Origin: CAYWNK01 sp047639615
Lineage (GTDB): Bacteria > Planctomycetota > UBA1135 > GCA-002686595
Direction of reading: 5' to 3'
Assembly (NCBI GenBank): GCA_047639615.1
Contig: JBLIOL010000115.1
Location: 1-14,531 of the forward strand
DNA: 14,531 nt
Shown here: positions 7,848 to 14,231 of the stretch, piece after piece
How the letters are laid out: each line of letters begins with the position of its first letter
Numbering within the stretch: the stretch's first letter is position 1
The notes under the pieces: model-generated
The model's input: the letters and a program-made list of their open reading frames with translations, nothing else
What the model was told of the DNA's origin: nothing
Databases searched by the model: none
Position numbers and translations under genes: made by a program

Positions 7848-7974
7848 GTGTCGTCTTGTAGAGAGGTCTTGTGGGGGCGGCTGCGGGCGAGGCTATCCGT
7901 GTGCTATCGACCCCTCGACACTCTCCACTGAGCCCGATTCCCCATTCGTGCCACTGAACGCTACCCTCTCCCCC
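7848..7974. promoter_or_regulatory. divergent spacer between pilT and the SlyD-type gene
   Basis: This 127-base region between two divergent start codons must hold promoters for both genes. I see no convincing -35/-10 pair and no Shine-Dalgarno before either ATG. On the minus strand ACAAGAC occurs twice, 13 bases apart, close to the pilT start. A GTG at 7948, in frame with the downstream gene, is a less likely alternative start. Confidence 0.3.
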
Positions 7975-8502
7975 ATGGAGACCCTGCCCCTCGGCCCCGA
8001 CACGGTCGGCGCCCTCGTCTACGAGCTTCTCGGCCCCGACCACGAGACCCTGGAAAGCATTTCCAAGGAGGCCCCCCTACGCTTCCTGGTGGGCGCTGGC
8101 GCCCTGGTTCCAGGCCTAGAAAAGGCCCTCATGGGCCGCATGCCCGGCGCCAGATTCCGCGTCGAGCTAGGTCCCACCGAAGCCTTCGGCGAGCACGACC
8201 CCGAGAAGGTCTTCTACGTGCCCCGAAGCAACTTCCCCGAGGGCGCCCCCCTCGAACCCGGCACCCCCATGCAGGCGACGACCGACGAGGGCGAAGAAGT
8301 CACCTTCTGGATCACCGCCGTGGAGGACGACCGCGTCGTCGTCAACGAGAACCACCCCCTCGCCGGCATCGACCTGATCTACATCGTCGAACTCCTAGGC
8401 GTGCGCCCCGCCACCGACGAAGAACGCACCACCGGCAAGCTCCTCGCCGACAAAACCGAGCCGCACCAAAAGCCGCCAACTGGCGCCCAAGGCTCTACTT
8501 AG
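7975..8502 (+). CDS. slyD: SlyD-type FKBP peptidyl-prolyl cis-trans isomerase
   Basis: 175 residues. Residues 10-65 and 130-145 form the FKBP half-domains (LRFLVGAGALVPGLEKALMG, then HPLAGIDLIYIVELLGVR), and about 69-128 are the SlyD insert-in-flap chaperone domain (AFGEHDPEKVFYVPRSNFP, ITAVEDDRVVVNENH). By family knowledge it catalyses prolyl isomerisation and has holdase activity in the cytoplasm. There is no signal peptide. Unlike E. coli SlyD there is no His-rich metal-binding tail. Instead the last 20 or so residues (LLADKTEPHQKPPTGAQ) are encoded by the left arm of a 46-base inverted repeat, with the TAG stop in its loop. ATG 7975 follows CTCTCCCCC and has no Shine-Dalgarno; it matches the family N-terminus, while the frame open upstream overlaps pilT. 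Its downstream neighbour is convergent. Confidence 0.92.
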   Translation: METLPLGPDTVGALVYELLGPDHETLESISKEAPLRFLVGAGALVPGLEKALMGRMPGARFRVELGPTEAFGEHDPEKVFYVPRSNFPEGAPLEPGTPMQATTDEGEEVTFWITAVEDDRVVVNENHPLAGIDLIYIVELLGVRPATDEERTTGKLLADKTEPHQKPPTGAQGST

Positions 8503-8559
8503 TCGAACCAACTGGCGCCAAGTGGCGGCTTTTGGTGCGGCTCGGTTTTGTCGGCGAGG
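8442..8559. repeat. 46-base near-perfect inverted repeat spanning a gene end; possible bidirectional terminator
   Basis: Arms at 8442-8487 and 8514-8559 are reverse complements at 44 of 46 positions, separated by 26 bases. The left arm is coding (C-terminus of the SlyD-type protein) and the TAG stop (8500-8502) is in the loop; the right arm ends 23 bases from the stop of the convergent symporter gene. In RNA from either strand this would form a very long GC-rich hairpin. There is no T-run after either arm, so it is not a textbook intrinsic terminator. A separate direct copy of CCAACTGGCGCC occurs at 8476-8487 and 8508-8519, partly because the inner arm is itself near-palindromic. Confidence 0.9.
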
Positions 8560-8582
8560 CCAGGCTAGGCATCCCAGGCCAG

Positions 8583-10079
8583 TCAGATCGAAGTGGACTG
8601 GGTATCCGTCGGCGGCTTGGTAGCCAGGCTCACAAGCACCAGCGCAGCAACCGCCAGCGGGAAGGCTACAAGCACCGCCTTCACATCCCCCACCAGGTCC
8701 ACGCCGCCGATGGTCAGGAGCTCGCTAAGGCTATCGGCCCACTGCATCTCACCGCCGCGGAAGTGCCCGACCGACTCCCACAGCAAAGCCACGCAGCCAC
8801 CCGTCACGATCGACGCCACCGCCCCCGCGTGATTCGCGCGCTTCCAGAAGAAGGCGGCCAGGATCACCGGCGTGATCGCGCAGCCGTAGATGGTGTAGGC
8901 GAAGATCGCCACGTCGAAGAAGTTGTCCGAGGTGAAGGCTAGGCCCAACGCGAGCAAGCCAAGCCCGACAACACACACGCGGCTGATAAAGACCACCTGC
9001 TTGCCCTCGGCCTTCGGATTGATGAAGCGCTGGTAGATATCGCGCACCACCGAGGTGGCGGGCGAGAGCAGGTAGGAGTCCGCCGTCGAGACCACGATCG
9101 CGACCACCGTGCCGATCAAGAGTGCGCCGAGCACGGGCGGCAGCGCATTGAACGCCGCATGAATGATGATGTGCGCGGGCTTGTCCGGCATGCTCAGCTT
9201 GCCTTGAGCTACCAACGAAGTGGACAGTAGCGCGACGGCGATAATGGCCACCTCCATCATCAGCACGCCCACAAACATGCCCACCGCCGAACGCCGCGCG
9301 GACTGCGGACTGCGCGCACTGAAGAAGCGCTGGTACATGTTGGCGTCGCCGATGATCAACAGGAAGGGAGGCAGCAACACCCCCAGCAGCTTGATCGCCG
9401 TCCAGTGATCCGTGACCTCACGCGATCCCTCCGGCAGCTGCGCGATGGCGTGCTCCCAGCCGCCGGCCTGCGAAAGCAAAATAGGCAGAGCGACCGCAAT
9501 GCCAACCGCCATTAGCACGCCGTTGGCCACATCCGTGTAGGCCACGGAGTACATGCCGGCCAAGGCCGTGTAGGCGATTACGAACACCGCCACGCCGACA
9601 ATTGCATAGGCGTTGCCGTTCTCCATGGTTCGCAAGGACGGCATCACGTATTCGAGCACCACCGCGCCGGAGCGGTACTGGTAGGAGACGATGATCACGT
9701 AGGCGCCGAGCAAGGCCAAGGTGGCCAGGATGCGCGCGGCTAATCCGAAGCGCGCCTCGAGGATGTCCTGGATGGTGAACTGCTCGAAGGTTCGGATGCG
9801 CTTGGCTAGGCAATAGAGCGCGAGTACGCCCAAGCTGCCCGCCATGGGCAAGAGCAACGCCGGCGCTCCGAAATTGAAGGTGTACTCCGCGTTGGCCACG
9901 ATCGAGCCCGTACCGATCCAGGTGGCCAGCAGGGTTCCTACCAGGACCCAAGTCGGCAGCCCACGGCCAGCTAGGGCGAAGCCCTCCTGATCCGTGATCT
10001 TGCGCGCCTTCATGGCACCCACTCCCACCAGCACGAGGAGATAGACGAAAACGAAGCTAGCGTGCAGCGGGTGTTCCAT
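8583..10079 (-). CDS. sodium:solute symporter (SSS family) permease
   Basis: 498 residues with about 13 hydrophobic membrane segments starting at residue 8. SSS hallmarks are the early segment WVLVGTLLATWIGTGSIVANA (44-64), the ALAGMYSVAYTDVAN stretch (172-186) with a nearby PLPILL-type helix, DANMYQRFFSARS (245-257), and the Na+-site helix VVSTADSYLLSPATSVVRD at 329-347, where Ser331/Thr332 occupy the place of the PutP Na2-site Ser/Thr. The length is normal for the family (about 480-550). The substrate (amino acid, sugar, vitamin or monocarboxylate) cannot be read from sequence. It resides in the cytoplasmic membrane. The start ATG 10079 lacks a Shine-Dalgarno and lies 21 bases from the divergent start at 10101. 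The 46-base inverted repeat follows its stop. Confidence 0.93.
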   Translation of the reverse strand: MEHPLHASFVFVYLLVLVGVGAMKARKITDQEGFALAGRGLPTWVLVGTLLATWIGTGSIVANAEYTFNFGAPALLLPMAGSLGVLALYCLAKRIRTFEQFTIQDILEARFGLAARILATLALLGAYVIIVSYQYRSGAVVLEYVMPSLRTMENGNAYAIVGVAVFVIAYTALAGMYSVAYTDVANGVLMAVGIAVALPILLSQAGGWEHAIAQLPEGSREVTDHWTAIKLLGVLLPPFLLIIGDANMYQRFFSARSPQSARRSAVGMFVGVLMMEVAIIAVALLSTSLVAQGKLSMPDKPAHIIIHAAFNALPPVLGALLIGTVVAIVVSTADSYLLSPATSVVRDIYQRFINPKAEGKQVVFISRVCVVGLGLLALGLAFTSDNFFDVAIFAYTIYGCAITPVILAAFFWKRANHAGAVASIVTGGCVALLWESVGHFRGGEMQWADSLSELLTIGGVDLVGDVKAVLVAFPLAVAALVLVSLATKPPTDTQSTSI

Positions 10080-10100
10080 GGGCCGCTACGGTAGCAGAGC
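10080..10100. promoter_or_regulatory. 21-base divergent start region with centred palindrome; possible leaderless bidirectional promoter
   Basis: The only DNA between two divergent start codons. CTACGGTAG (10086-10094) is a palindrome with one central base at 10090, exactly midway between 10079 and 10101. It yields TACGGT on the plus strand and TACCGT on the minus strand, each spanning -14 to -9 relative to its ATG, close to where a TANNNT -10 element would sit for a leaderless mRNA. No Shine-Dalgarno fits either gene. The promoter reading is inference. Confidence 0.35.
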
Positions 10101-10682
10101 ATGGACGATCACGAAGGCATGAGCGCTTGGCGCGCAGCGCGAACATTCCAAGAGTTGTGTGAACTGGGCGCACGCTTTCTAGAGGACGAGCCGCTTGGTT
10201 TCCCCGGCTGGCTTCCGGGCGAGTTGGACGATGAGTCCGACGAGCTAGCGCCATTGCTCGCGCGCGCACAACGTGCCGGCTTCCTGACCCTCGCCTCCCA
10301 ACCGGGGAGCGCGCCCGAGCCCGGCGCCGACGGCCGCCTGGAACGCCGGCGCGCCTTCGTCTTCGGCTTCGCCAGCGGCACGCTTGCGAAGCAACTGCTA
10401 CAAGCCTGCGCGGACGCCAGCCTCCTAAGCGCCGACTTCGGCGCCCAAGAATCCGGCGGCGAAGCCTGGCCCGTGGCCGAGCGCGCGCAGCAGGCCTTCC
10501 TGCTGGTGGGCGACGGCCAAGGCCCCGCCGAGCTAGAGATCTTCGCGGATGCCCTCGGCCCCGGCCCGGCCCTCGACGCCCTGCGCCAAACCCGCTACCT
10601 GGTGCTCGCCGATCCCGAATGGGGCCCGAGCACCCGCCTTTGGGAGGTTCTGGCCAATGCCATCGCTTCCCAAGCCGGCTAG
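10101..10682 (+). CDS. DUF6919-like protein of unknown function
   Basis: 193 residues, acidic, with no signal peptide or membrane segment, so probably cytoplasmic. The N-terminal half (WRAARTFQELCELGARFLE, then DESDELAPLLARAQRAGFLTLASQPG, then RRAFVFGFASG) resembles what I recall of DUF6919 proteins known mostly from actinobacteria, which share the W-R-AR, T-L-EL and RAGF-T-SQPG pattern. No catalytic motif is evident and the function of that family is not known to me. Start choices are ATG 10101 and ATG 10119 (beginning MSAW); neither has a good Shine-Dalgarno, and the earlier one is kept. The downstream gene begins 91 bases after its stop on the same strand. The gene itself is convincing from length, codon use and tight packing; the family assignment is moderate. 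Confidence 0.7.
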   Translation: MDDHEGMSAWRAARTFQELCELGARFLEDEPLGFPGWLPGELDDESDELAPLLARAQRAGFLTLASQPGSAPEPGADGRLERRRAFVFGFASGTLAKQLLQACADASLLSADFGAQESGGEAWPVAERAQQAFLLVGDGQGPAELEIFADALGPGPALDALRQTRYLVLADPEWGPSTRLWEVLANAIASQAG

Positions 10683-10773
10683 TCCCGTAGCTTACGCCCT
10701 CGCCTCCAACCACCGGCCGCGGTCCCCGTACAGCACCGGCCCCGCAGCGCCCTTCGCGGCCCTTCAACGCACC

Positions 10774-11736
10774 ATGGACGACGCCCAAACAAAGAGCCCC
10801 GCCCCCGCCCGCCTCGCCCTCCTACTGGCAGTGGCCTGGCTCGGCTTCTGGGCCCTGATCAAGCTCTACAAGGGCAGCCCCAACGACCTGCCGCCGCAGG
10901 TCACCGAGCTCAGCCCCTGGGATGTGTACACCACCTTCCGCGGCGTGGTCGCCATCGAGCTCGCGGTGGTCGCCCTGGCCCTGCTCTGGCCGCGCCTCGG
11001 CTGGTTCGTCGTGACCGCCCAGTACACGGTCTTCCTCGGCATCCTGGTCAAGCTCATCCAAGCCGGCGCCGAGACCTGCGGCTGCACCGGCTCGGTGGTC
11101 TCGCTCGCGCCCTGGCAGATGGCCTGCATCGACGGCGCCATCCTGGCTTGCCTATTGCTCTCCAAGCCCTGGCAACGCCTGCCGCGCACCAAGCTCCTGC
11201 CCCTACGCTTGATCGTGCTCGTGCCCCTACTCGGCCTGGCCGTCTGGGCCCCCTATACAAAGTTCGTGCCCGTGGAATTGCCCCCCGCGATCGCCGACAC
11301 CGACGAGCCCAGCGGCGCCCAAGGCGCGCCCACCGAGGCCATCGAAGGCGACTTCTACTTCTTCAAGCCGGAGGCCTGGGACAACCAGATGATCTTCGAC
11401 ACGGACATCGCGCGCTTCCTGCCCCCGGGCAAGGTGGATGAGATGCCCGCTCCGTGCCTGGTGGTGATCTACCGCAAGACCTGCGATCACTGCGCCGCGC
11501 ACATCGCCGAGCTGGCTCAAAACCCGCCGACCGACAAGGCCATCGTGCTACTGCGCGTGCCGGAGGTCGACGACGAGACGCGCACGAACGTGATCGAGCT
11601 ACGCCCCTTGGGCGCGATCGAGATGGAGCTGCAAGCCCTGCCGCGCGGCTACGGAATCACCACGCCCATGTCCTTCGAGGTCGACGAAAGTTACATGGTC
11701 GTCAAGATCACCGACCACTCCGAAGACGCCAAATAG
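10774..11736 (+). CDS. MauE/DoxX-like membrane protein fused to a thioredoxin-fold domain
   Basis: 320 residues. Residues about 12-165 hold some five membrane helices (about 12-32, 50-71, 76-97, 112-130, 142-161). A Cys-Gly-Cys at 102-104 (ETCGCTGSV) in the second half resembles the CxC of MauE/DoxX redox-associated membrane proteins. After a linker (about 165-220), residues about 225-316 look like a thioredoxin fold: hydrophobic strand CLVVIYRKT, active-site CDHC 237-240, and TTP with a candidate cis-Pro298. By family knowledge such proteins shuttle thiol/disulphide electrons across the membrane toward envelope or methylamine-dehydrogenase-type substrates; the specific client is unknown. ATG 10774 is chosen from the hydrophobic start pattern; the frame is open upstream to about 10549 but that overlaps the previous gene. 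No Shine-Dalgarno. The TAG stop is followed at once by a strong hairpin. Confidence 0.85.
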   Translation: MDDAQTKSPAPARLALLLAVAWLGFWALIKLYKGSPNDLPPQVTELSPWDVYTTFRGVVAIELAVVALALLWPRLGWFVVTAQYTVFLGILVKLIQAGAETCGCTGSVVSLAPWQMACIDGAILACLLLSKPWQRLPRTKLLPLRLIVLVPLLGLAVWAPYTKFVPVELPPAIADTDEPSGAQGAPTEAIEGDFYFFKPEAWDNQMIFDTDIARFLPPGKVDEMPAPCLVVIYRKTCDHCAAHIAELAQNPPTDKAIVLLRVPEVDDETRTNVIELRPLGAIEMELQALPRGYGITTPMSFEVDESYMVVKITDHSEDAK

Positions 11737-11777
11737 CAGCGTCCGCGGGAGTACACCAAGTACTTCCGCGGACGCTG
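11737..11777. terminator. 18-base-pair hairpin directly after stop codon; likely bidirectional terminator
   Basis: Left arm 11737-11754 (CAGCGTCCGCGGGAGTAC) and right arm 11760-11777 pair along 18 positions with one G-U wobble and a 5-base ACCAA loop. The stem starts at the base after the TAG of the MauE-thioredoxin gene and ends 21 bases from the stop of the convergent methyltransferase gene. There is no T-run, so it may act as a transcript 3'-end stabiliser or as a terminator with other help. Confidence 0.7.
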
Positions 11778-11798
11778 ATCCGGCCGACTCGAGAACGG

Positions 11799-12680
11799 CT
11801 ACTTCAGAGCGACGAGATAGCCGATCCAGGCTTCGCAGTTCTCACCCTTCTCGTCGTGCTCGAACTCGCCGTTACCGGCTTCCTCGTCGTCCTCGTCCGT
11901 GCCTTCGAAGTAGGGACGAACCGTCTTGAAGCCGACCTCTTCGAGGATGTCGCGCAGCTCGGTCAGGTGCCAGAAGCGCCACTCGTACTCGAAGGCATCG
12001 GTCATCTCCGAACCATCGCGGAAACGGAAGTGAATCCTCGCGCTGTAGTCGCCGGAGCCGGGCCAGTATTCCTTCTGGTCCCAGACGTAGGTGAAGGCGC
12101 CGTCGATGTCACGCTCTTCCTCGAGCTCGGTGAGTGCCTCGGGACCGCCGTAGAGGTCGAGCACCAGCATGCCGTCGTCAGCTAGATCGCTCAGGATGCT
12201 GGTGAAGTAGCCGAGCATCTCCTTGCGCGTCTTGAAGCACCAGTACGAGAAGTTCTGGGCGCAGGTCACGTCGGGACGCTTGTCCGCGGGCGAGCGCACA
12301 TCCTCTAGGTGGAAGGTCATGCGCTCGTCGAGCTTCTCGATCTTCTGGAAGTTGCGCTTCTTGCCCCACTCGATGGGCTCGGAATCCAGGTCGAAGCCCT
12401 CGGCCGTGTTGGCCAGATCGCGACCGAGGAACTCGGCGGTCATGGCTGCCGTTCCGCAGAAGTCCTCGCGGAAGTGGCGCACCGGGCGGCCGCGCAGGGT
12501 CTCGAAGGTCTCCGTGACGAAGTCCACGTCCGTCTCCGGCGAGTTGACCGAGCGCTGGTAGAGATCCAGCTTGTCCGCGGTCTTAGCGCTCAGGCGTCGG
12601 TCCTTCTTCTTGACCGACTTGTCCTGGCTCTTGTTCTTTTTCTTGCTGTTGTCTTTGTGACGATTCTTGGTGCTCGGCAT
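11799..12680 (-). CDS. class I SAM-dependent methyltransferase
   Basis: 293 residues. A Lys-rich basic tail (residues 5-34: KNRHKDNSKKKNKSQDK and on) precedes a Rossmann-like methyltransferase: motif I REDFCGTAAMTAEFL 71-85, acidic loop after beta-2 GFDLDSEP 95-102, EDVRSP 126-131, QNFSYWCFK 142-150, and VLDLYGGPE 173-181. The C-terminal half (FTYVWDQ, RIHFRFRDGS, EYEWRFW, PYFEGTDEDD) is typical of a widespread uncharacterised bacterial family. The substrate is unknown; the basic tail could bind nucleic acid or an acidic partner. ATG 12680 is preferred over an in-frame start at 12770 because AGGGG (12686-12690) lies five bases upstream and the extension is only repeat-encoded. It is the last gene of the minus-strand group, 92 bases after the M28 peptidase stop. 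Confidence 0.9.
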   Translation of the reverse strand: MPSTKNRHKDNSKKKNKSQDKSVKKKDRRLSAKTADKLDLYQRSVNSPETDVDFVTETFETLRGRPVRHFREDFCGTAAMTAEFLGRDLANTAEGFDLDSEPIEWGKKRNFQKIEKLDERMTFHLEDVRSPADKRPDVTCAQNFSYWCFKTRKEMLGYFTSILSDLADDGMLVLDLYGGPEALTELEEERDIDGAFTYVWDQKEYWPGSGDYSARIHFRFRDGSEMTDAFEYEWRFWHLTELRDILEEVGFKTVRPYFEGTDEDDEEAGNGEFEHDEKGENCEAWIGYLVALK

Positions 12681-12682
12681 TG

Positions 12683-12727
12683 TTTCCCCTGCGGTATTGC
12701 CCGGGTTTCCCCTGCGGTGTTGCCGGG
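12683..12727 (-). repeat. tandem duplication of the ribosome-binding segment upstream of the methyltransferase
   Basis: Two adjacent copies of a 22-23-base unit lie at 12683-12705 and 12706-12727. In the plus strand both begin TTTCCCCTGCGGT and differ by one substitution (A/G) and one deleted C. On the coding strand each copy contains AGGGGAAA, so the Shine-Dalgarno of the methyltransferase gene is present twice, only the copy nearest the ATG being correctly spaced. Confidence 0.85.
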
Positions 12728-12772
12728 ATGGTACCCGCCGCAGAGGGCCTGATCCAAGCAACGCGGCCAAGA

Positions 12773-14200
12773 TCAGCGCAGATAGCCCTTGGGCTCGCCC
12801 TTCTTCCAGGTCGGCGTGATGCGTCCATCGCAGAGCATAAGAGTAGCCTCAAGGGCTGCCTGGGTAGCTCCCAGCATGTGGTCGAAGTCGATGCCAGCCG
12901 CATCGTCCGCCACCCCGTGGTAATCGCCATGCATGTTGTAGGAGGAGAGCGTCTGGCCCACGATGCCCTCCTTCACGAAGACGATGTTGTCGGAGCGCCC
13001 GAAGAAGTTCTGATCCGGACGCATGTCGGGCTTCACGTCCAAGCCCTCCTCGCCGAAGGCCTCCCCGAGGCTGCTGCGCTCGTAGCCGGAGAGCCACAGG
13101 CGTCCAGCGCCCCCCACAGTCGGGTCAGGCCGGCCCAGCATCTCGAAGTTCAGGTTGCAGACGATGCTCTCCAGGGCCATGGGCGGCTCCTGAACGAAGT
13201 ACTTGGTGCCCTGGATTCCGATCTCCTCGGCGGCCGCCAGCAGCACGATCACGGTACGCGCCGGCGCAGGCCCGGCGGCCAGCGCCTCGGCGATCTCGAG
13301 CAAGGCCGCCACGCCGCTAGCGTCGTCATCAGCCCCGTTCTTGATCACATCCTCGCCCTCTTCGGCATCTTTCGGATCCTTGGTCGTGCCCACGTGATCG
13401 TAGTGCGCCGATAGCACGATGACTTCGTCGGCCAACTCCGGGTGCTCGGCCGTGCCCACGCCCTGAATGCGCCCGACCACATTGGCATCGGTGACGTTCT
13501 TGGGACCGCCGTGCACGCGCACGCTGATGCTCACGGCCTGCTCGGCAGCGTTGGAAGCCTCGTCACCAAACAGCTGCACCTCCTCCGGTGCATCCGGCCG
13601 CGGCTCGCCGAAGTTGGGCCGCAAGCTCGGCAGGGGCACGCCCTTCGCGCGGCGTTCGTCTCGACCGGTATCGATCACCACCAAGCCAAAGCCCGCGCCA
13701 CTATCGGTCAGCCAGCGACGCGCCTTGCTCGCACTGGTGTGCAGCACCAGCGCTAGGCCTGCATCGGGCTCGGGCATGTCCTCCTGCGAGCCCACGTGCT
13801 GAATATCGAAGGTCCCGACGTTCAGCTCCCCGCGCACGCGCAGATCGAATTGCGAACCGAGCGCCAAGCTCAGCTCGTTGCCATCCCCATCCGTCAGCAC
13901 GCACTCATGGGGCGCGCTGTAGGAGGTGCGCAAGAAGGGCACCTCTTGGAAGTAGGTGCCATCCGCCGCGCCTGGCTGTAGGCCAGCACGCTCCAAGGCC
14001 GAAGCCAGGTAGCGAGCTACGCGCCGAGACTCAGCACTCACCGCCGGCCTACCGAGCAGCTCATCCGAGGCCATGAAGGACACGTGATGCTCGATTTCGG
14101 CCCGCGTAACCGCCGCATGCGCCTTAGGAAGGGCGTCAACGACGGGGGTAGTGCCTGAATCTTGGGCTAGGACAGCCGCGAATGCGCAGAGAGTAAGCAT
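12773..14200 (-). CDS. M28-family zinc peptidase (aminopeptidase-like), exported
   Basis: 475 residues. The short hydrophobic N-terminus (MLTLCAFAAVLAQ) looks like a minimal signal peptide without a positive n-region. The fold is clear: a protease-associated-type insert at about 100-230, then the M28 catalytic domain from about 238. Metal and catalytic residues are visible: His266 in SAHYDHVG, Asp291 in NGADDDASG, Glu325/Glu326 in LAAAEEIG, Glu353 in NFEMLGR and His428 in DYHGVADD. The family usually has Asp where Glu353 is. M28 enzymes bind two zinc ions and remove N-terminal residues or act on glutaminyl/carboxy peptides. ATG 14200 is the only reasonable start, since upstream codons run without a start to an in-frame TGA at 14240-14242. 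There is no Shine-Dalgarno; a G6A/TC6 hairpin abuts the ATG. It lies 31 bases downstream of the small aminotransferase-domain gene and is probably cotranscribed with it. Confidence 0.93.
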   Translation of the reverse strand: MLTLCAFAAVLAQDSGTTPVVDALPKAHAAVTRAEIEHHVSFMASDELLGRPAVSAESRRVARYLASALERAGLQPGAADGTYFQEVPFLRTSYSAPHECVLTDGDGNELSLALGSQFDLRVRGELNVGTFDIQHVGSQEDMPEPDAGLALVLHTSASKARRWLTDSGAGFGLVVIDTGRDERRAKGVPLPSLRPNFGEPRPDAPEEVQLFGDEASNAAEQAVSISVRVHGGPKNVTDANVVGRIQGVGTAEHPELADEVIVLSAHYDHVGTTKDPKDAEEGEDVIKNGADDDASGVAALLEIAEALAAGPAPARTVIVLLAAAEEIGIQGTKYFVQEPPMALESIVCNLNFEMLGRPDPTVGGAGRLWLSGYERSSLGEAFGEEGLDVKPDMRPDQNFFGRSDNIVFVKEGIVGQTLSSYNMHGDYHGVADDAAGIDFDHMLGATQAALEATLMLCDGRITPTWKKGEPKGYLR

Positions 14201-14225
14201 GGGGGGAACGCTAACCGATCCCCCC
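14201..14225. promoter_or_regulatory. G/C hairpin abutting the M28 peptidase start codon
   Basis: GGGGGGA (14201-14207) and TCCCCCC (14219-14225) form a 7-base stem with an 11-base spacer. On the coding strand the 3' arm ends at the base just before ATG 14200, and the hairpin fills most of the 31-base spacer after the upstream stop. It could limit ribosome access and tie translation to the upstream gene, or act as a weak terminator. There is no T-run. Confidence 0.5.
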
Positions 14226-14231
14226 GAGCAG

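Noticed and set aside
6741..7931. 396-residue open frame antisense to pilT
   Set aside because: It mirrors pilT codon structure in GC-rich DNA, has no recognisable domain, and pilT itself is unmistakable.
10549..10773. N-terminal extension of the MauE-thioredoxin protein
   Set aside because: It overlaps the preceding gene in another frame and adds no recognisable sequence before the first membrane helix.
12681..12770. 30-residue extension of the methyltransferase to an ATG at 12770
   Set aside because: The segment is encoded by the tandem repeat and contains the ribosome-binding site of the better start at 12680.
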